From assembly GCF_039652435.2 (NCBI RefSeq), contig NZ_CP190246.1, positions 992,001 through 1,056,000 of the forward strand: a stretch of 64,000 nt of DNA, given 5' to 3'. Origin of the DNA: Niabella insulamsoli. GTDB lineage: Bacteria; Bacteroidota; Bacteroidia; Chitinophagales; Chitinophagaceae. Every line of letters starts with the position of its first letter. Positions within the stretch are counted from its first letter, which is position 1. Positions 9,149-23,700 of the stretch are shown here, in pieces. The translations under genes and the position numbers were made by a program. A model generated the notes under the pieces. It did no database searches. It was not told where the DNA came from and saw only the letters and a program-made list of their open reading frames with translations.

Positions 9149-9883
9149 TTGCGTTATTTTCTGGAAGTAGCTTATAAAGGGACACGGTATAGCGGGTTTC
9201 AGGCGCAAAAGAATGCGCTTACGATTCAGGGCGAAATCGAAAAGGCGCTTTTTGTTTTATTAAAAACCGACATTTCTTTAACGGGTTCGTCGCGCACCGA
9301 CGCTGGTGTGCATGCGCTGCAGAATTTTTTCCATTTTGATGTAGTCGAAAATTTCCAGGAGAAGTGGGTGTATAATTTAAACGCTATGCTGCCGGGCGAT
9401 ATTGTTATAAAAGCCGTCATGCCCGTAGGCGAAAATGCCCATTGCCGGTTTGATGCCTCGAGCCGTACTTATCATTATCACACTTATAAAAACAAAAATC
9501 CTTTTATTGGCGACCGCGCTTATCACTATCCTTATACATTGGATATTGACTTGCTTAACAAAGCCGCGTCGCTGATTAAGCAATACCGGGATTTCACTTC
9601 TTTCTCTAAACGAAATACGCAGGTCAAAACTTTCAATTGCGAAATCAGGGAAAGCCGCTGGCTGCAAAAAGAGGAACAACTGGTTTACGAAGTAACGGCC
9701 AACCGCTTTTTGAGGGGCATGGTAAGAGCGCTTACGGCCACCATGCTCAAGGTGGGCCGGGGCATTATATCGCTCGAAACCTTCTGTGATATTATAGACG
9801 CCAAAGACTGTACGAAAGCTTATTTCGACACGCCGGCGCATGGCCTCACTTTAATCAAGGTGCAGTATCCTTATTTCGACTAA
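9149..9883 (+). CDS. truA: tRNA pseudouridine(38-40) synthase TruA
   Basis: 244 residues, the usual TruA size. It isomerises uridines 38-40 in the tRNA anticodon arm. The catalytic aspartate sits in GSSRTDAGVHA (about residues 47-57). Other family segments are RYFLEVAYKGTRYSGFQAQ at the N-terminus, RTYHYHTY, DFTSF and ANRFLRGMVRALTA. The start is a TTG at 9149, chosen because family members begin with MRYF; no ATG fits. It lies 20 bp after the DUF4476 gene and just upstream of the rRNA promoter region. Confidence 0.95.
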   Translation: MRYFLEVAYKGTRYSGFQAQKNALTIQGEIEKALFVLLKTDISLTGSSRTDAGVHALQNFFHFDVVENFQEKWVYNLNAMLPGDIVIKAVMPVGENAHCRFDASSRTYHYHTYKNKNPFIGDRAYHYPYTLDIDLLNKAASLIKQYRDFTSFSKRNTQVKTFNCEIRESRWLQKEEQLVYEVTANRFLRGMVRALTATMLKVGRGIISLETFCDIIDAKDCTKAYFDTPAHGLTLIKVQYPYFD

Positions 9884-9959
9884 CTCGTGGAATGGCCCCA
9901 CTTTTTCCTTTGTTTTCTCATATTTTGAGAATATTTCAAATAAAAGGGGTGAATAAATT

Positions 9960-9988
9960 TTGTGGTGTAGAATATAGTTCTATATTTG
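9960..9988 (+). promoter_or_regulatory. rRNA promoter P1
   Basis: TTG at 9960-9962, 18-bp spacer, TATATTTG at 9981-9988, followed by CAGCCCG. Matches the -33/-7 consensus of the Bacteroidota primary sigma factor. Confidence 0.7.
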
Positions 9989-10132
9989 CAGCCCGTTAGC
10001 GCGAAGCGGTTGCGGGAAGTTCTTTAAAAGGGGTTGATTTTGGGGGTTTTAGGAATGGATAATGCGTGTTGGTAGTGAGTGTTTTGGGGTATTGATGAGA
10101 GGTGTAGCTATCAAAAAAACTTTCTTATTTAG

Positions 10133-10163
10133 TTGAGTTTTTGAAAGAAAGTGCTTATCTTTG
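10133..10163 (+). promoter_or_regulatory. rRNA promoter P2
   Basis: TTG at 10133-10135, 20-bp spacer, TATCTTTG at 10156-10163, followed by CCGTCCG, which resembles the start region downstream of P1. Confidence 0.7.
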
Positions 10164-10245
10164 CCGTCCGTTTTTAAGCAGGAGGCGGTTAGTTCTTAGA
10201 AAGCAGTTTGGGGTTAGATTTTTTCAAAAAAACTTTGAAAAAAAT

Positions 10246-10275
10246 TTGGCAGAATGAGAAAAGAGTTTACCTTTG
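10246..10275 (+). promoter_or_regulatory. rRNA promoter P3
   Basis: TTG at 10246-10248, 19-bp spacer, TACCTTTG at 10268-10275, followed by CAATCCC. It lies about 300 bp before the mature 16S 5' end. Confidence 0.65.
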
Positions 10276-10574
10276 CAATCCCAATCGAAAAACGGCGGTT
10301 ATCTGGTCGTTTCAGTTCTTAAAAAAGTTACAAAAAATGATATGGCGTGAGAGGCGCTGAAGTGGTTCAAACCCGCTGATGTCATCAGGATTCGGGGTGA
10401 GTGTTTATGCTCGCTGTAAACCGGAGCAGATCTTTGAAATTTTGGAAGCAATAGCACAATTTGATCTAATTAATTTTAGACACGAAGGTAAGTCAGAAAG
10501 CAAATAACATTTGGATTTTTGACACGTTAATTTTTCTCTTTAGAGTAAATTTTACAAGTCAGTAATCAAACTCA

Positions 10575-12104
<1,530 letters not shown>

Positions 12105-12322
12105 TAGAGCACACGACTTACTGGTGCTGTTGTTTCCTTAATTTTAAATTTTTTGGATGGTAGGTAATGGATCATGCATAATAGCCATTAACCAAAAATC
12201 AAACAAGTTCTTTACATAAGACCTGATGGCCAATAGGAGTACGGCAATCTAAAAGCCAGTGAAGATAACAACATTGGTACATTAGATGATATTACCTTCT
12301 CCCCTTTGGGGCTGGGGGCTAT

Positions 12323-12397
12323 AGATCCGTAGCTCAGCCTGGTTAGAGCACTACACTGATAATGTAGGGGTCACCAGTTCAAATCTGGTCGGGTCTA
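12323..12397 (+). tRNA. tRNA-Ile (GAT)
   Basis: Seven-pair acceptor stem AGATCCG/CGGGTCT with discriminator A, anticodon loop with GAT, and T-arm loop TTCAAAT. CCA is not encoded. It lies in the 16S-23S spacer, the usual place for tRNA-Ile. Confidence 0.95.
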
Positions 12398-12477
12398 CTT
12401 GAAAACAAGTTGATGGTTGATGGTTCATAGTTGGCAGTTTAACTATCAACTAACATCTGACACCTAACAACTCAAAT

Positions 12478-12551
12478 GGGGGGTTAGCTCAGTTGGCTAG
12501 AGCATCTGCCTTGCACGCAGAGGGTCATCGGTTCGACTCCGATATCCTCCA
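12478..12551 (+). tRNA. tRNA-Ala (TGC)
   Basis: Acceptor stem GGGGGGT/ATCCTCC, including G-T pairs, with discriminator A; anticodon TGC in the loop; T-arm loop TTCGACT. CCA is not encoded. Second tRNA of the 16S-23S spacer. Confidence 0.95.
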
Positions 12552-12931
12552 CTTAAAAAGATCGCCAAAGGGCGGCAAGCGCTAAGTCTGGGGCGTAAAG
12601 CTGGAAGGCTTCAAGCAAAAAAGTTCTTTAAATATTTTTGATGAGACATAAAAGGTCTAAAGGTTCGTAACCTAATCATCAGCAGTTGTCTTTATTCCCT
12701 TTGGGGGTAGGGGCCAAGTTCTTTGACATATTGGAAAAAATACTGTTAGGAGAGTACCTAACAAGTTTATCGATCATAATTGTATAAATATCACCAATAT
12801 TTTGGTTGGTCTGAAGCAATGTGGTCGGGTAACAACTACAACAAACTAAAAATAAAGTCCAGATAATATTATCGATTATCTGGCCTCATATTAATTAAGT
12901 TTTATAAACCTGCCGTAGGTAGGTAAACTTT
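12552..12931 (+). other. tRNA-Ala to 23S spacer
   Basis: 380 bp of transcribed spacer. It contains the left arm of the 23S processing stalk (12724-12763) and AGTTCTTT phrases at 12624 and 12717 similar to those in the leader. No gene is seen. Confidence 0.6.
12724..12763 (+). repeat. Left arm of the pre-23S processing stalk
   Basis: The 19 bases at 12724-12742 are the exact reverse complement of 15810-15828, downstream of 23S. The adjoining 12744-12763 pairs almost fully with 15785-15803. This is the long helix that RNase III normally cuts to free pre-23S. The inner part (12744-12763) is also self-complementary (TGTTAGG...CCTAACA). Confidence 0.75.
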
Positions 12932-15735
<2,804 letters not shown>

Positions 15736-15784
15736 ATTAAAGCCTCGCCTAACCCTCCGAAGGAGGGAGTAGGAAAGGCTAAAA

Positions 15785-15828
15785 TGTTAGGTACTCTTCT
15801 AATTTTTATTATTTTTTCCAATATGTCA
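15785..15828 (+). repeat. Right arm of the pre-23S processing stalk
   Basis: Exact 19-base reverse complement of 12724-12742 at 15810-15828, plus the near-complement of 12744-12763 at 15785-15803. Confidence 0.75.
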
Positions 15829-15889
15829 CCTTATTGGGTCCGTTTTTAAGCCCTCCTTGTTGGAGGGTTTGTAGGGGCCCTAACCTTTT

Positions 15890-16001
15890 TATGGTGGTTA
15901 TACCAAGGGTGTTCACCTCTTCCCATACCGAACAGAGAAGTTAAGCCCCTTAAGGCCGATGGTACTGCACCACAATGCGGGAGAGTAGGTAGCTGCCATT
16001 C
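15890..16001 (+). rRNA. 5S ribosomal RNA
   Basis: About 111 nt. Terminal helix ATGGTGG with CTGCCAT, and the conserved CACCTCTTCCCATACCGAACAGAGAAGTTAAGCCC-type core and GGGAGAGTAGGT. Upstream at 15852-15868 a CCCTCC/GGAGGG hairpin lies in the 23S-5S spacer. Confidence 0.95.
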
Positions 16002-16009
16002 TTTTTTAA

Positions 16010-16048
16010 AGCGCCCTTCAGTAAGCTACTGAAGGGTGCTTTTTTTTT
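16010..16048 (+). terminator. rRNA operon terminator
   Basis: A 14-bp stem (16010-16023 with 16027-16040, one G-T pair), 3-nt loop, then nine Ts. Very strong intrinsic terminator straight after 5S. Confidence 0.93.
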
Positions 16049-16102
16049 ACACTATGCAGCCCATTTATCAGCGGTTGCTGCAGATCGTATGTATTTTTTT
16101 TG

Positions 16103-16110
16103 TATATTTG
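16103..16110 (+). promoter_or_regulatory. Candidate -7 element for the DUF5723-OmpA gene
   Basis: TATATTTG followed by CAACTGC, about 235 bp before the start codon at 16345. The nearest TTG (16075-16077) is 25 bp away, longer than usual, so the call is tentative. If correct, the mRNA has a leader of about 220 nt. Confidence 0.35.
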
Positions 16111-16344
16111 CAACTGCAAAGCTAGCTACCATTATTAAAGCTATACTGCTAACGAATCCAGAGTGATGTCGCCATAAGTTTTGATGTCATTCTCTATTTC
16201 CTCTTACCAATCCTCTATACCACTAAGTGATATCAGTCACTTAAAATCCTCCGGCTGTTCGCATCCGGCGAGATTTCTGAATTCGGTCAGATTCAGATTT
16301 AAATGATGCCCTGTAAACCGTATCATTTAAAACAAAAAAAGAGT

Positions 16345-19203
16345 ATGAGGAAATATATATTTACCGCTGGCTTAATCAGTTTGATGTCGACGGCGGCTTT
16401 TAGTCAAGATTTGTTAGGGTTAGGAACGGGAAATTATGCCGGGGTTACGGGCATGTTTACCAACCCCGCAAGCATTGTAGATAGTCGCTTGAAGTTCGAT
16501 CTCAATTTAATCGGCGTGAGCAACTACTACTCCAACAATTATTTATATGTGAAAAGAGATGCGCTAATCAAAGGCTCATTTTTTAAAGATAAATATAAAG
16601 ACTGGTCGCTTGTGCAGCGCGACCTGTTGCAGGAGGGAAAGCTGGGTGCAAATGAACGTGTTCACATGAGGCTGAACAACCGCGTCATGGCGCCGCTGTC
16701 GTTTATGCTTACCACCGGAAAAAAATCTGCTATAGCACTAAACATTTCTAACCGGACCGGCTTTACTGCCGACAATATAAACCAGGATTTTGCGCGGCTG
16801 GCCTACCGGAAATTTGAGGATGCTTCGTTCTACGGAAGCCCGATGAATATGAATGGCGTGGACCTCAATATCCTGAACTGGCTGGATGTAGGCTTTACCT
16901 ATGGCCGCGTATTATTAAATCAGGATAAGCATTTCGTAAAAGCGGCATTTACCGCTAAATATATAGGAGGTATCGCGTCCGGGTATTACCAAGCGGACGA
17001 AATGTCTTTAAGTTTCAATGATAAGAATAACGTAAATGCGAGGACGCCATACGCAAGATACGGGCATGGAGAAAAATTGAGTTTGGATATGTTCAAATCT
17101 GCATCGCTTAAATCCCTCCGGCCGGAAGCGGAAGGGTTTGGGTGGAACGCCGGTATCGTTTATGAGTATCGTGGCAAGATTGATCGCTTCAAATATCTCA
17201 ACCCCGAGTCGGAAGAAAAACTTCGCAGAGATAAAAACAAGTACACGTTTAAAGTTGGTTTTTCTATCATGGATGCGGGCCGCCTCACTTTTAAGAAGAG
17301 TGAACTCAATAATGATTTCTCCGCAAACATTACAGACTGGAATCTGAAACAATATAATATTAGAAGTATTAACGACGTTGATACAATGTTGTCGAGCCGC
17401 GTTGTTTACCAGGCCACGGGAGACAATAGTTACTCTGTTTCACTGCCCACCGCCTACAGCGCCCAATTCGACCTCCACATTGCACGCGGGTTTTACGTAA
17501 ATGCGATGACCTATCAACCATTCTCCTTATTCGACACGGATAAAAAAATGCATGTGGAAGCTGCCTACGCGGTAACGCCCCGTTTTGAATCGAGGGTATT
17601 AGGGTTATATTTCCCCGTTTCTTATAACAAGTTTGATGATTGGAATATCGGCGCGACTTTACGCCTTGGGCCCGTTTACGTTGGGTCATCCAATCTTGGA
17701 TCGCTCGTCTTTAATGATAAAACAAAAACCGCGAATATCCACGCTGGTTTGCGAATTCCAATCACCTACGGCAGCCCTTCCCGCCTGGCTAAAACCTTCA
17801 GCGAGGCCACTCGTTCCAGGGACAGGGATGTATACGACCCGACCGCGCCACGGCGTAATGTCCTCAGGCCAGAGCCCACGGAACGCCGGTATGCTTCCGT
17901 TGATTCAACGGTGATAAAAAAGGAAATGGAAGTGAAACGCCTCGAAGCCCGCTTATTTGAGTTGGAAAAGCAAAAGGTTTTAGATTCCATTCGCCTGGCC
18001 AATAAAAACGCTACCCAATCTCCGGTGAGCATCACGATCAATAATTATACGGGAGCGGGGCAGCCGACGGTGAAAATTGATACCATCCGGACCGTCAGCA
18101 AGATTGTGGAGGATTCTGTTAGCATCAGGGAAATTAACAAAAAGAGACAGGAGCAGATTGACGACCTCACGAAAAGGCTGGCTGAAAGAGAACTGCTGTT
18201 AAAAGAACTCAAGGAGAAAGAAGCAGCCGATACTGATCGCGTTTCTGAGGCAGCGGACGCGCCGAAGGACAGTGGGAAAAAAGAAGAAAAGGAAAATGAC
18301 AGCGGCGAAAAAGTAAAAGAAAAATCTGAAACAACTAAAAAAGAGGCTGCATCTACGCAGCCTCTTGCGCGTTCAATATCCAAAGCCGATAAACGCCTGA
18401 TGGATGAATTAAAAAGGGAAAGAAAATCATCCGAAGATCTGGAAGACGAAATTCGCGATCTGAGAAAAGCTATTCTAAGTTACAGTGCTGTGTCAACTGC
18501 GGGTTCCGTAGGCGCCAACGCCATGATATCTAAAAGGCAGGCACGTAAAATGGAAGCTGAAATGGATCGCCTGAGAGCTGAAATGGCCAAATATGAATCT
18601 TTAACAACCGATGCTTCGATGGACAGTAACCACTTGTTAAGAAATGAAATAGATCGCCTTAACCAGGAACTGCGAACGCAAGGGGATTCCATCAATGCCG
18701 ATAGCCTAAACAATATCGCCAAGCTCGAGGCGGAAATTGGGGCGCTGCAAAAAGATTTACAACAGCTAAGGAACCACCCTGACCGTGATGTAGCTACAGC
18801 GTCCGATCAGGCAACATCCGGCACAATTGCACCAAGCGAATCCATAACCGACCGTTTACTTTCGCTGAAGCTTGAACATATTCTTTTTGATGTCAATGAA
18901 GTGGAGGTAAGGCCCATCTACCACCGCACACTAAATTTCGTGGCAAAATGCCTGAATGACTACCCGCAACTAAATTTAAGTATCGACGGTTATACCGATA
19001 AAACGGGCAATGCGGCGCTGAATCGCATGCTTTCTTATCAACGCGCGCAAGCCGTTCAAACCTATCTGATTCAACACAAGGTCGATGGAGAGCAATTGCA
19101 TATCAATGGACACGGAGAACAACTTCCGCTTGTTGACAATAGCACACGCTATGGCCAAATGCTGAATCGCAGGGTCGAGCTTCGTTTTTTTCAAAACCAT
19201 TGA
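16345..19203 (+). CDS. DUF5723 outer-membrane protein with C-terminal OmpA domain
   Basis: 952 residues from the internal ATG at 16345, which begins a good signal peptide (MRKYIFTAGLISLMSTAAFSQ). About residues 22-480 form a beta-rich domain typical of DUF5723 (FTNPASIVDSRLKFDLNLIG near the start), probably an outer-membrane barrel. Then comes a long charged coiled-coil region (about 530-800). The C-terminal 110 residues are an OmpA domain that binds peptidoglycan (ILFDVNEVEVRP, IDGYTDKTGNAALNRMLSYQRAQAV, NRRVELRF). The coiled coil could span the periplasm between barrel and wall. Alternative start ATG at 16303. Confidence 0.85.
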   Translation: MRKYIFTAGLISLMSTAAFSQDLLGLGTGNYAGVTGMFTNPASIVDSRLKFDLNLIGVSNYYSNNYLYVKRDALIKGSFFKDKYKDWSLVQRDLLQEGKLGANERVHMRLNNRVMAPLSFMLTTGKKSAIALNISNRTGFTADNINQDFARLAYRKFEDASFYGSPMNMNGVDLNILNWLDVGFTYGRVLLNQDKHFVKAAFTAKYIGGIASGYYQADEMSLSFNDKNNVNARTPYARYGHGEKLSLDMFKSASLKSLRPEAEGFGWNAGIVYEYRGKIDRFKYLNPESEEKLRRDKNKYTFKVGFSIMDAGRLTFKKSELNNDFSANITDWNLKQYNIRSINDVDTMLSSRVVYQATGDNSYSVSLPTAYSAQFDLHIARGFYVNAMTYQPFSLFDTDKKMHVEAAYAVTPRFESRVLGLYFPVSYNKFDDWNIGATLRLGPVYVGSSNLGSLVFNDKTKTANIHAGLRIPITYGSPSRLAKTFSEATRSRDRDVYDPTAPRRNVLRPEPTERRYASVDSTVIKKEMEVKRLEARLFELEKQKVLDSIRLANKNATQSPVSITINNYTGAGQPTVKIDTIRTVSKIVEDSVSIREINKKRQEQIDDLTKRLAERELLLKELKEKEAADTDRVSEAADAPKDSGKKEEKENDSGEKVKEKSETTKKEAASTQPLARSISKADKRLMDELKRERKSSEDLEDEIRDLRKAILSYSAVSTAGSVGANAMISKRQARKMEAEMDRLRAEMAKYESLTTDASMDSNHLLRNEIDRLNQELRTQGDSINADSLNNIAKLEAEIGALQKDLQQLRNHPDRDVATASDQATSGTIAPSESITDRLLSLKLEHILFDVNEVEVRPIYHRTLNFVAKCLNDYPQLNLSIDGYTDKTGNAALNRMLSYQRAQAVQTYLIQHKVDGEQLHINGHGEQLPLVDNSTRYGQMLNRRVELRFFQNH

Positions 19204-19273
19204 TCGGTAACGATTATCTTTCCCGATACTATTCTTGATTGAAGCGCAGCCGCAGCCTTCAGCTTTACTGCCA

Positions 19274-20710
19274 TTATTGTTGCCACCAAAGCGCGGTACC
19301 TTTTTCATCGCCGCCTATCGCCTGGGAAGCCGCATCTTTATTGGCTTTGTTGGTATTGTTTTCTGACGTCGGGTAAGTAATCCTGTTTGGCGCCATCGTT
19401 ACCGACGGGTCGAGCGAACCTTCAACCGGCTCTATAAACAACGGGCTCCCGTCGGGCTTTTTGAAATCCAAACGTACACGTTCGTGCCAGGATTGCAATC
19501 CCTGCATATAAAAAGCCAGCCATTTTTGGGTGCCAATGCAGTCTTTCCAGTTGGCAGGGCTAAAAGGTACACGTTGCAGATAGGCGCTCGTGCTGTCTTC
19601 GGAGATATCCCAGAAAGCCATGCTTTCCCTAATGCCGTTATTATAAAAAGTCGCAGCCGCTCCACCGGTTGTCATGTTTCTCGCTGCCGCTTCTGCTTTT
19701 AAAAATTGAGATTCTGCCGCTGTGAAGAGCAGGCCCGGAAAGTCAGGACTGTACACCCTTTCCGAAGGCAGGGAAAAAATCAAAGCATCCGAGGCGTTAT
19801 TTTCTCCTGAGCCATAAGGCGAGCCTTTATAGACACTGTCGACGGTTCTTGCATATTGCGGCAGCCGCGGATCGCGAAGCTCCAACATGTAATCTATTAA
19901 CGTAGCACTTACCACAAACTGAACAGGATCTCTGTCAATATTATTATAAGGGAACGCTTCGGTAGCATTATTATTATAAGGAAAGAACGCGTTGTCTTCG
20001 TTCGTTTCAATGACGCCGCCCTGAATGGCTTTTTCAATAAATGGACGTGCCGCTGCTTCATCTTTGTTGCTCATGCGCATTGCCATCCGCAGCATCAAAG
20101 AATTGGCAAATTTCTTCCATTTTGATACATCGCCTTTATACAGCACTTCACCGGTGGTAAAAGAAGCGGCGCCTGTGTTTAACTGCGCTTCATAAGTTTC
20201 AAGTTTATTAAGAAGATCTGTATAGATGGTTTTCGCATCGTCGTACGTGGGAAGTAAAGCTTCTGATACTGCCTCACTGTAGGGAATGTTGCCAAAAGCG
20301 TCGGTTAAAGTATGAAAAACCCAAACCTGGAGGATGCCAGCAATAGCGTTTTGATTAGCTGCCACTGCTTCGTTAGCTGCATTTTCATTCAGGATTTGAA
20401 TTTCCTTGAGTGCCGGTAAAACCACTGAGTACATAGTCCACAGGTTCGTGGAGCCCGCGTCTGATGAACCATACCGGCTGTCGCCTTTCGAGTCGGTGCC
20501 GCTCCAGTATTGTGCGTAATGCATCCCAATCCGGTTATTTGTGACACTGTTATATAAAATATCCGAAGCTTTTTTCTCCGCAAATAGAATCAGTTGCTCA
20601 GGAGTGGCGGATGAGGGCTTTGTAGGATCAGTATTGAGCGATTCAAATTTGCTGCAAGACAGCAGTGAAAAAAGAAAGGTGATTAAAAGGAATATATACG
20701 ACTGTTTCAT
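19274..20710 (-). CDS. SusD/RagB-like surface lipoprotein
   Basis: 478 residues with a lipoprotein signal peptide (LLSCSKFESLNTDPTKPS; cysteine at about 19). The helical repeat architecture and phrases (WKKFANSLMLRMAMRMS, YPLFTAAESQFLKAEAA-like segment, AFYMQGLQSWHERVRLDF) place it in the SusD-like_2 group. SusD proteins cap SusC and capture the ligand. It follows its SusC partner by 55 bp. No glycosidase or protease lies nearby, so the substrate cannot be inferred. Confidence 0.9.
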   Translation of the reverse strand: MKQSYIFLLITFLFSLLSCSKFESLNTDPTKPSSATPEQLILFAEKKASDILYNSVTNNRIGMHYAQYWSGTDSKGDSRYGSSDAGSTNLWTMYSVVLPALKEIQILNENAANEAVAANQNAIAGILQVWVFHTLTDAFGNIPYSEAVSEALLPTYDDAKTIYTDLLNKLETYEAQLNTGAASFTTGEVLYKGDVSKWKKFANSLMLRMAMRMSNKDEAAARPFIEKAIQGGVIETNEDNAFFPYNNNATEAFPYNNIDRDPVQFVVSATLIDYMLELRDPRLPQYARTVDSVYKGSPYGSGENNASDALIFSLPSERVYSPDFPGLLFTAAESQFLKAEAAARNMTTGGAAATFYNNGIRESMAFWDISEDSTSAYLQRVPFSPANWKDCIGTQKWLAFYMQGLQSWHERVRLDFKKPDGSPLFIEPVEGSLDPSVTMAPNRITYPTSENNTNKANKDAASQAIGGDEKGTALWWQQ

Positions 20711-20765
20711 GTGTTTGTTTTATTTAAACGGTGGTCATTCGAGGAACGCTTGTGTTCACACAGTA

Positions 20766-23700
20766 TTAAAATGCAATATTAAGATTGAGGCCATAGGATC
20801 TTACCGACGGCAATGCGCCCCCTTCCAGTCCCTGAATATTGCCGGAGCCGTTGGTGATATTGGAAGGATCGACGTGGGGCGCGTTGGATTGAATCAACCA
20901 AAGGTTACGGCCGTAAAGCGATAGCGTTATATTATCCGAATTAATTTTTTCGGACCAGCTTTGAGGTAACTGATAGCCCAGTGTAACTTCTCTTAGATAA
21001 ATATAGCTGGCGTCATATACGTTGGCGCTGTGAATATTGTTGTTGCGCCCAAAGTTTGACTGATAGTATGCTTTTGCCGGCACGTTAACCGAGTAGGGAA
21101 TATAACTGCCATCTTCCTGCTCGAGTACCCCGGAAACCGGAACTCCGTTTTCCCTAATGCCTCCATCAGCCGTTTCCGCCAGAAGGCCGGAATATTTTCC
21201 ATACATATTGGTATAAGAAAAGAATTTGCCGCCACGGCTAAAATCTACCAGTGTCCGCAACGATATATTTTTATAAGAAAAGGAATTGCTAACGCCACCA
21301 ACTAAATCCGGATAAACACTACCGAGCGGCACCGTAGTGCTGGTGAGTTGATAAGTGCCTGATGAATCGATTATTTTACGGCCCTCGTTGTCGTAAGCAT
21401 AATCAAACCCATAGAGCGTTCCTAAAGGTTGCCCTTTTACTGCAACCAACGCTACCGGCGGTGAAAGCCTTCTTTCCTGGCCGATGACGATGCGGTCGGT
21501 AATTTCCTGCCCGTTTTGTGCAAGATCCAAAACCTTGTTCTTGTTTTTTGAAAGGTTCACCGCTATATTCCAGGTGAAGCCGCTTTTGGTTCTCAGCGGC
21601 GTTCCTTCTACGCGGAGCTCGATTCCTTTGTTGCTTATTTTTCCTAAGTTGATAATGGAGTTGGTGTAGCCAGTTGTGGGCGACACAGGAATGGAGATGA
21701 TCTGATTTTTGGTAATGCGGTCGTAATAAGTAAAGTCAACACCAAACCGGTTGTCAAACATTTTTAATTCGATACCGCCTTCTTTCTCCGTACTCATTTC
21801 AGGAAGCAGATCCGGGTTGCGCCTTGTCGGGTCGATACCTGTCATGGACTGCCCTGCAAATTGAGTGGGCGCCTGATACACGGTAAAAAGGTTATAAGGA
21901 TCTGTGTCATTCCCTACCTGCGCAATCCCCGCCCTGATTTTTCCAAATGTAAGCCAGGAGGCATTTTTGATCCAGTCTGAAAAGATGATAGACGTAGAAG
22001 CGGAAGGGTAGAAATAGGGCCTTGGTTTTCCATTTTGTAATAAAGAGGAAGACCAGTCGTTGCGGCCGCTTAATTCGAGAAAAATGCTATTGGTGTAGCC
22101 GATGGTTGCCGTTCCAAAGAGCGAGTTGATTTGTTTGCGCGGATTCAACTCTGTAATAAGCACCGGCCCCAGGCTGTTGGCAAGCGTGTAAACGCCGGCA
22201 GATCCCAGGCCCGTAGTAGTGCTTCCATTCATCAACCGCGCATCCTGCCTCATAATATTGCCGCCGAGCGTGACATTTACATTAAACCGCTCGCCAAAAT
22301 CTTTTTTGATATTGGCCGTTCCCAGATAATTCATTTCAGTGAAATCAATGGTGTTGCGAACATAAGCGCCGGGCAAATAATCTTTTGCAGACCGTTCCTC
22401 CTGTAATGTTTGGTAGGTGTCCATAAAAACCTTGGTGCTGAAGCTGAGCCAGTCGGTTGCGGTATAATCTAAACCCAAAGAACCGAATACGCGGCTTCTT
22501 TTATCGGTTTGATATTCCTCATATCTCGTCCAATAAGGGTTGTTCGAAAAAGCCATTGTGTCGTTAGAAAATGAACGCCGGTTCCACGTAATCTGGCTTC
22601 CGTCGGGGCGCTTATAATTTTTCATGCGTTCCATATCCCATTGGCGCTGGCCATATTCGCCAAACAACATCATCATATTTTGGCCGGTAAATCCCGTTCC
22701 CGGCCGGCCTTTTGCTTCAGTGTAAGCGTAGCGGACGCCGGCAGAGGCAACCAGGTCGTCTGTTATTTTATAGGTTCCGTTAATGCCAGCATTGGTGCGC
22801 GACAGTTTCGAATTGGGAAGCACGAACCGCTGGCGGGTGTCGGCAAATGCAATTCGGAAAGAACCCCGATCATTGCTCCCACCCATGCTGATGCTATTGG
22901 TAATAGTGAAGCCCGGCTGAAAGAAGTTTCTTACATTGTCGGGCTGCGGCGACCAGGGCGCGGTCATACCAAAATCGGGATTGCCTTTAGCTTTGTCGAA
23001 AGACCAATAATGCCTTACCAAACTTCCATCCAATTTGGGGCCCCATGATTCGTCAACGCTGAACTCCGGCATCAGGTCGTAAGGGCCACGCCCCGGGTCA
23101 TTATACGTTGCTGCGTTTTGCGATAAAAAATAATCCGGATTATCATTGTACCATAAGGTATCAAATTTTCCGTCGCTGCCGCCTCCATATGAATTTTGAT
23201 AATCAGGCAGGATATATACTTCATCTCGCTGCAAGTTCAAACTATAGCTGACGCCAAACTTTTTTGAGCCTGCCGATTTTTTGGTGGTTATCAACACAAC
23301 ACCGTTTTGCCCGCGGCTTCCGTAAAGAGCCGTTGCTGCAGCGCCTTTGAGCACCGATATCTGGTCGATATCATCTGGATTGATATCTTGCACCGGATTG
23401 CCATAATCAAAACCGCCACCGCCAATTTGTTGGCTGTAAGAATTAGTATTCAGGTTGCTAAACGGAATCCCATCCACGATAAATAATGCGTTGTTGTCGC
23501 CCTGGATGGATTTGGTGCCGCGGATATTGACTTTGGTGGAGCCACCCATTGAGCCGCTGTTTGTAGAGATTTGTACACCGGCGACGCGGCCTGAAAGGCT
23601 ATTTACAAAATTGACTTCTTTCGCCGTTTGAATATCACTTCCTTTTACCTCCGACACGGCGTAGCCCACTGACCTGCTTTTCTTGGAAATGCCAAGCGCG

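Larger units (their letters stand above)
9884..10574 (+). promoter_or_regulatory. rRNA operon upstream and leader region
   Basis: About 690 bp with no gene. It contains three Bacteroidota-type promoters (listed separately) and T/G-rich initially transcribed stretches. After each promoter there is a phrase like AGTTCTT (10018, 10191, 10315), which may be boxA-like antitermination elements; that reading is inference from position and repetition. Confidence 0.7.
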
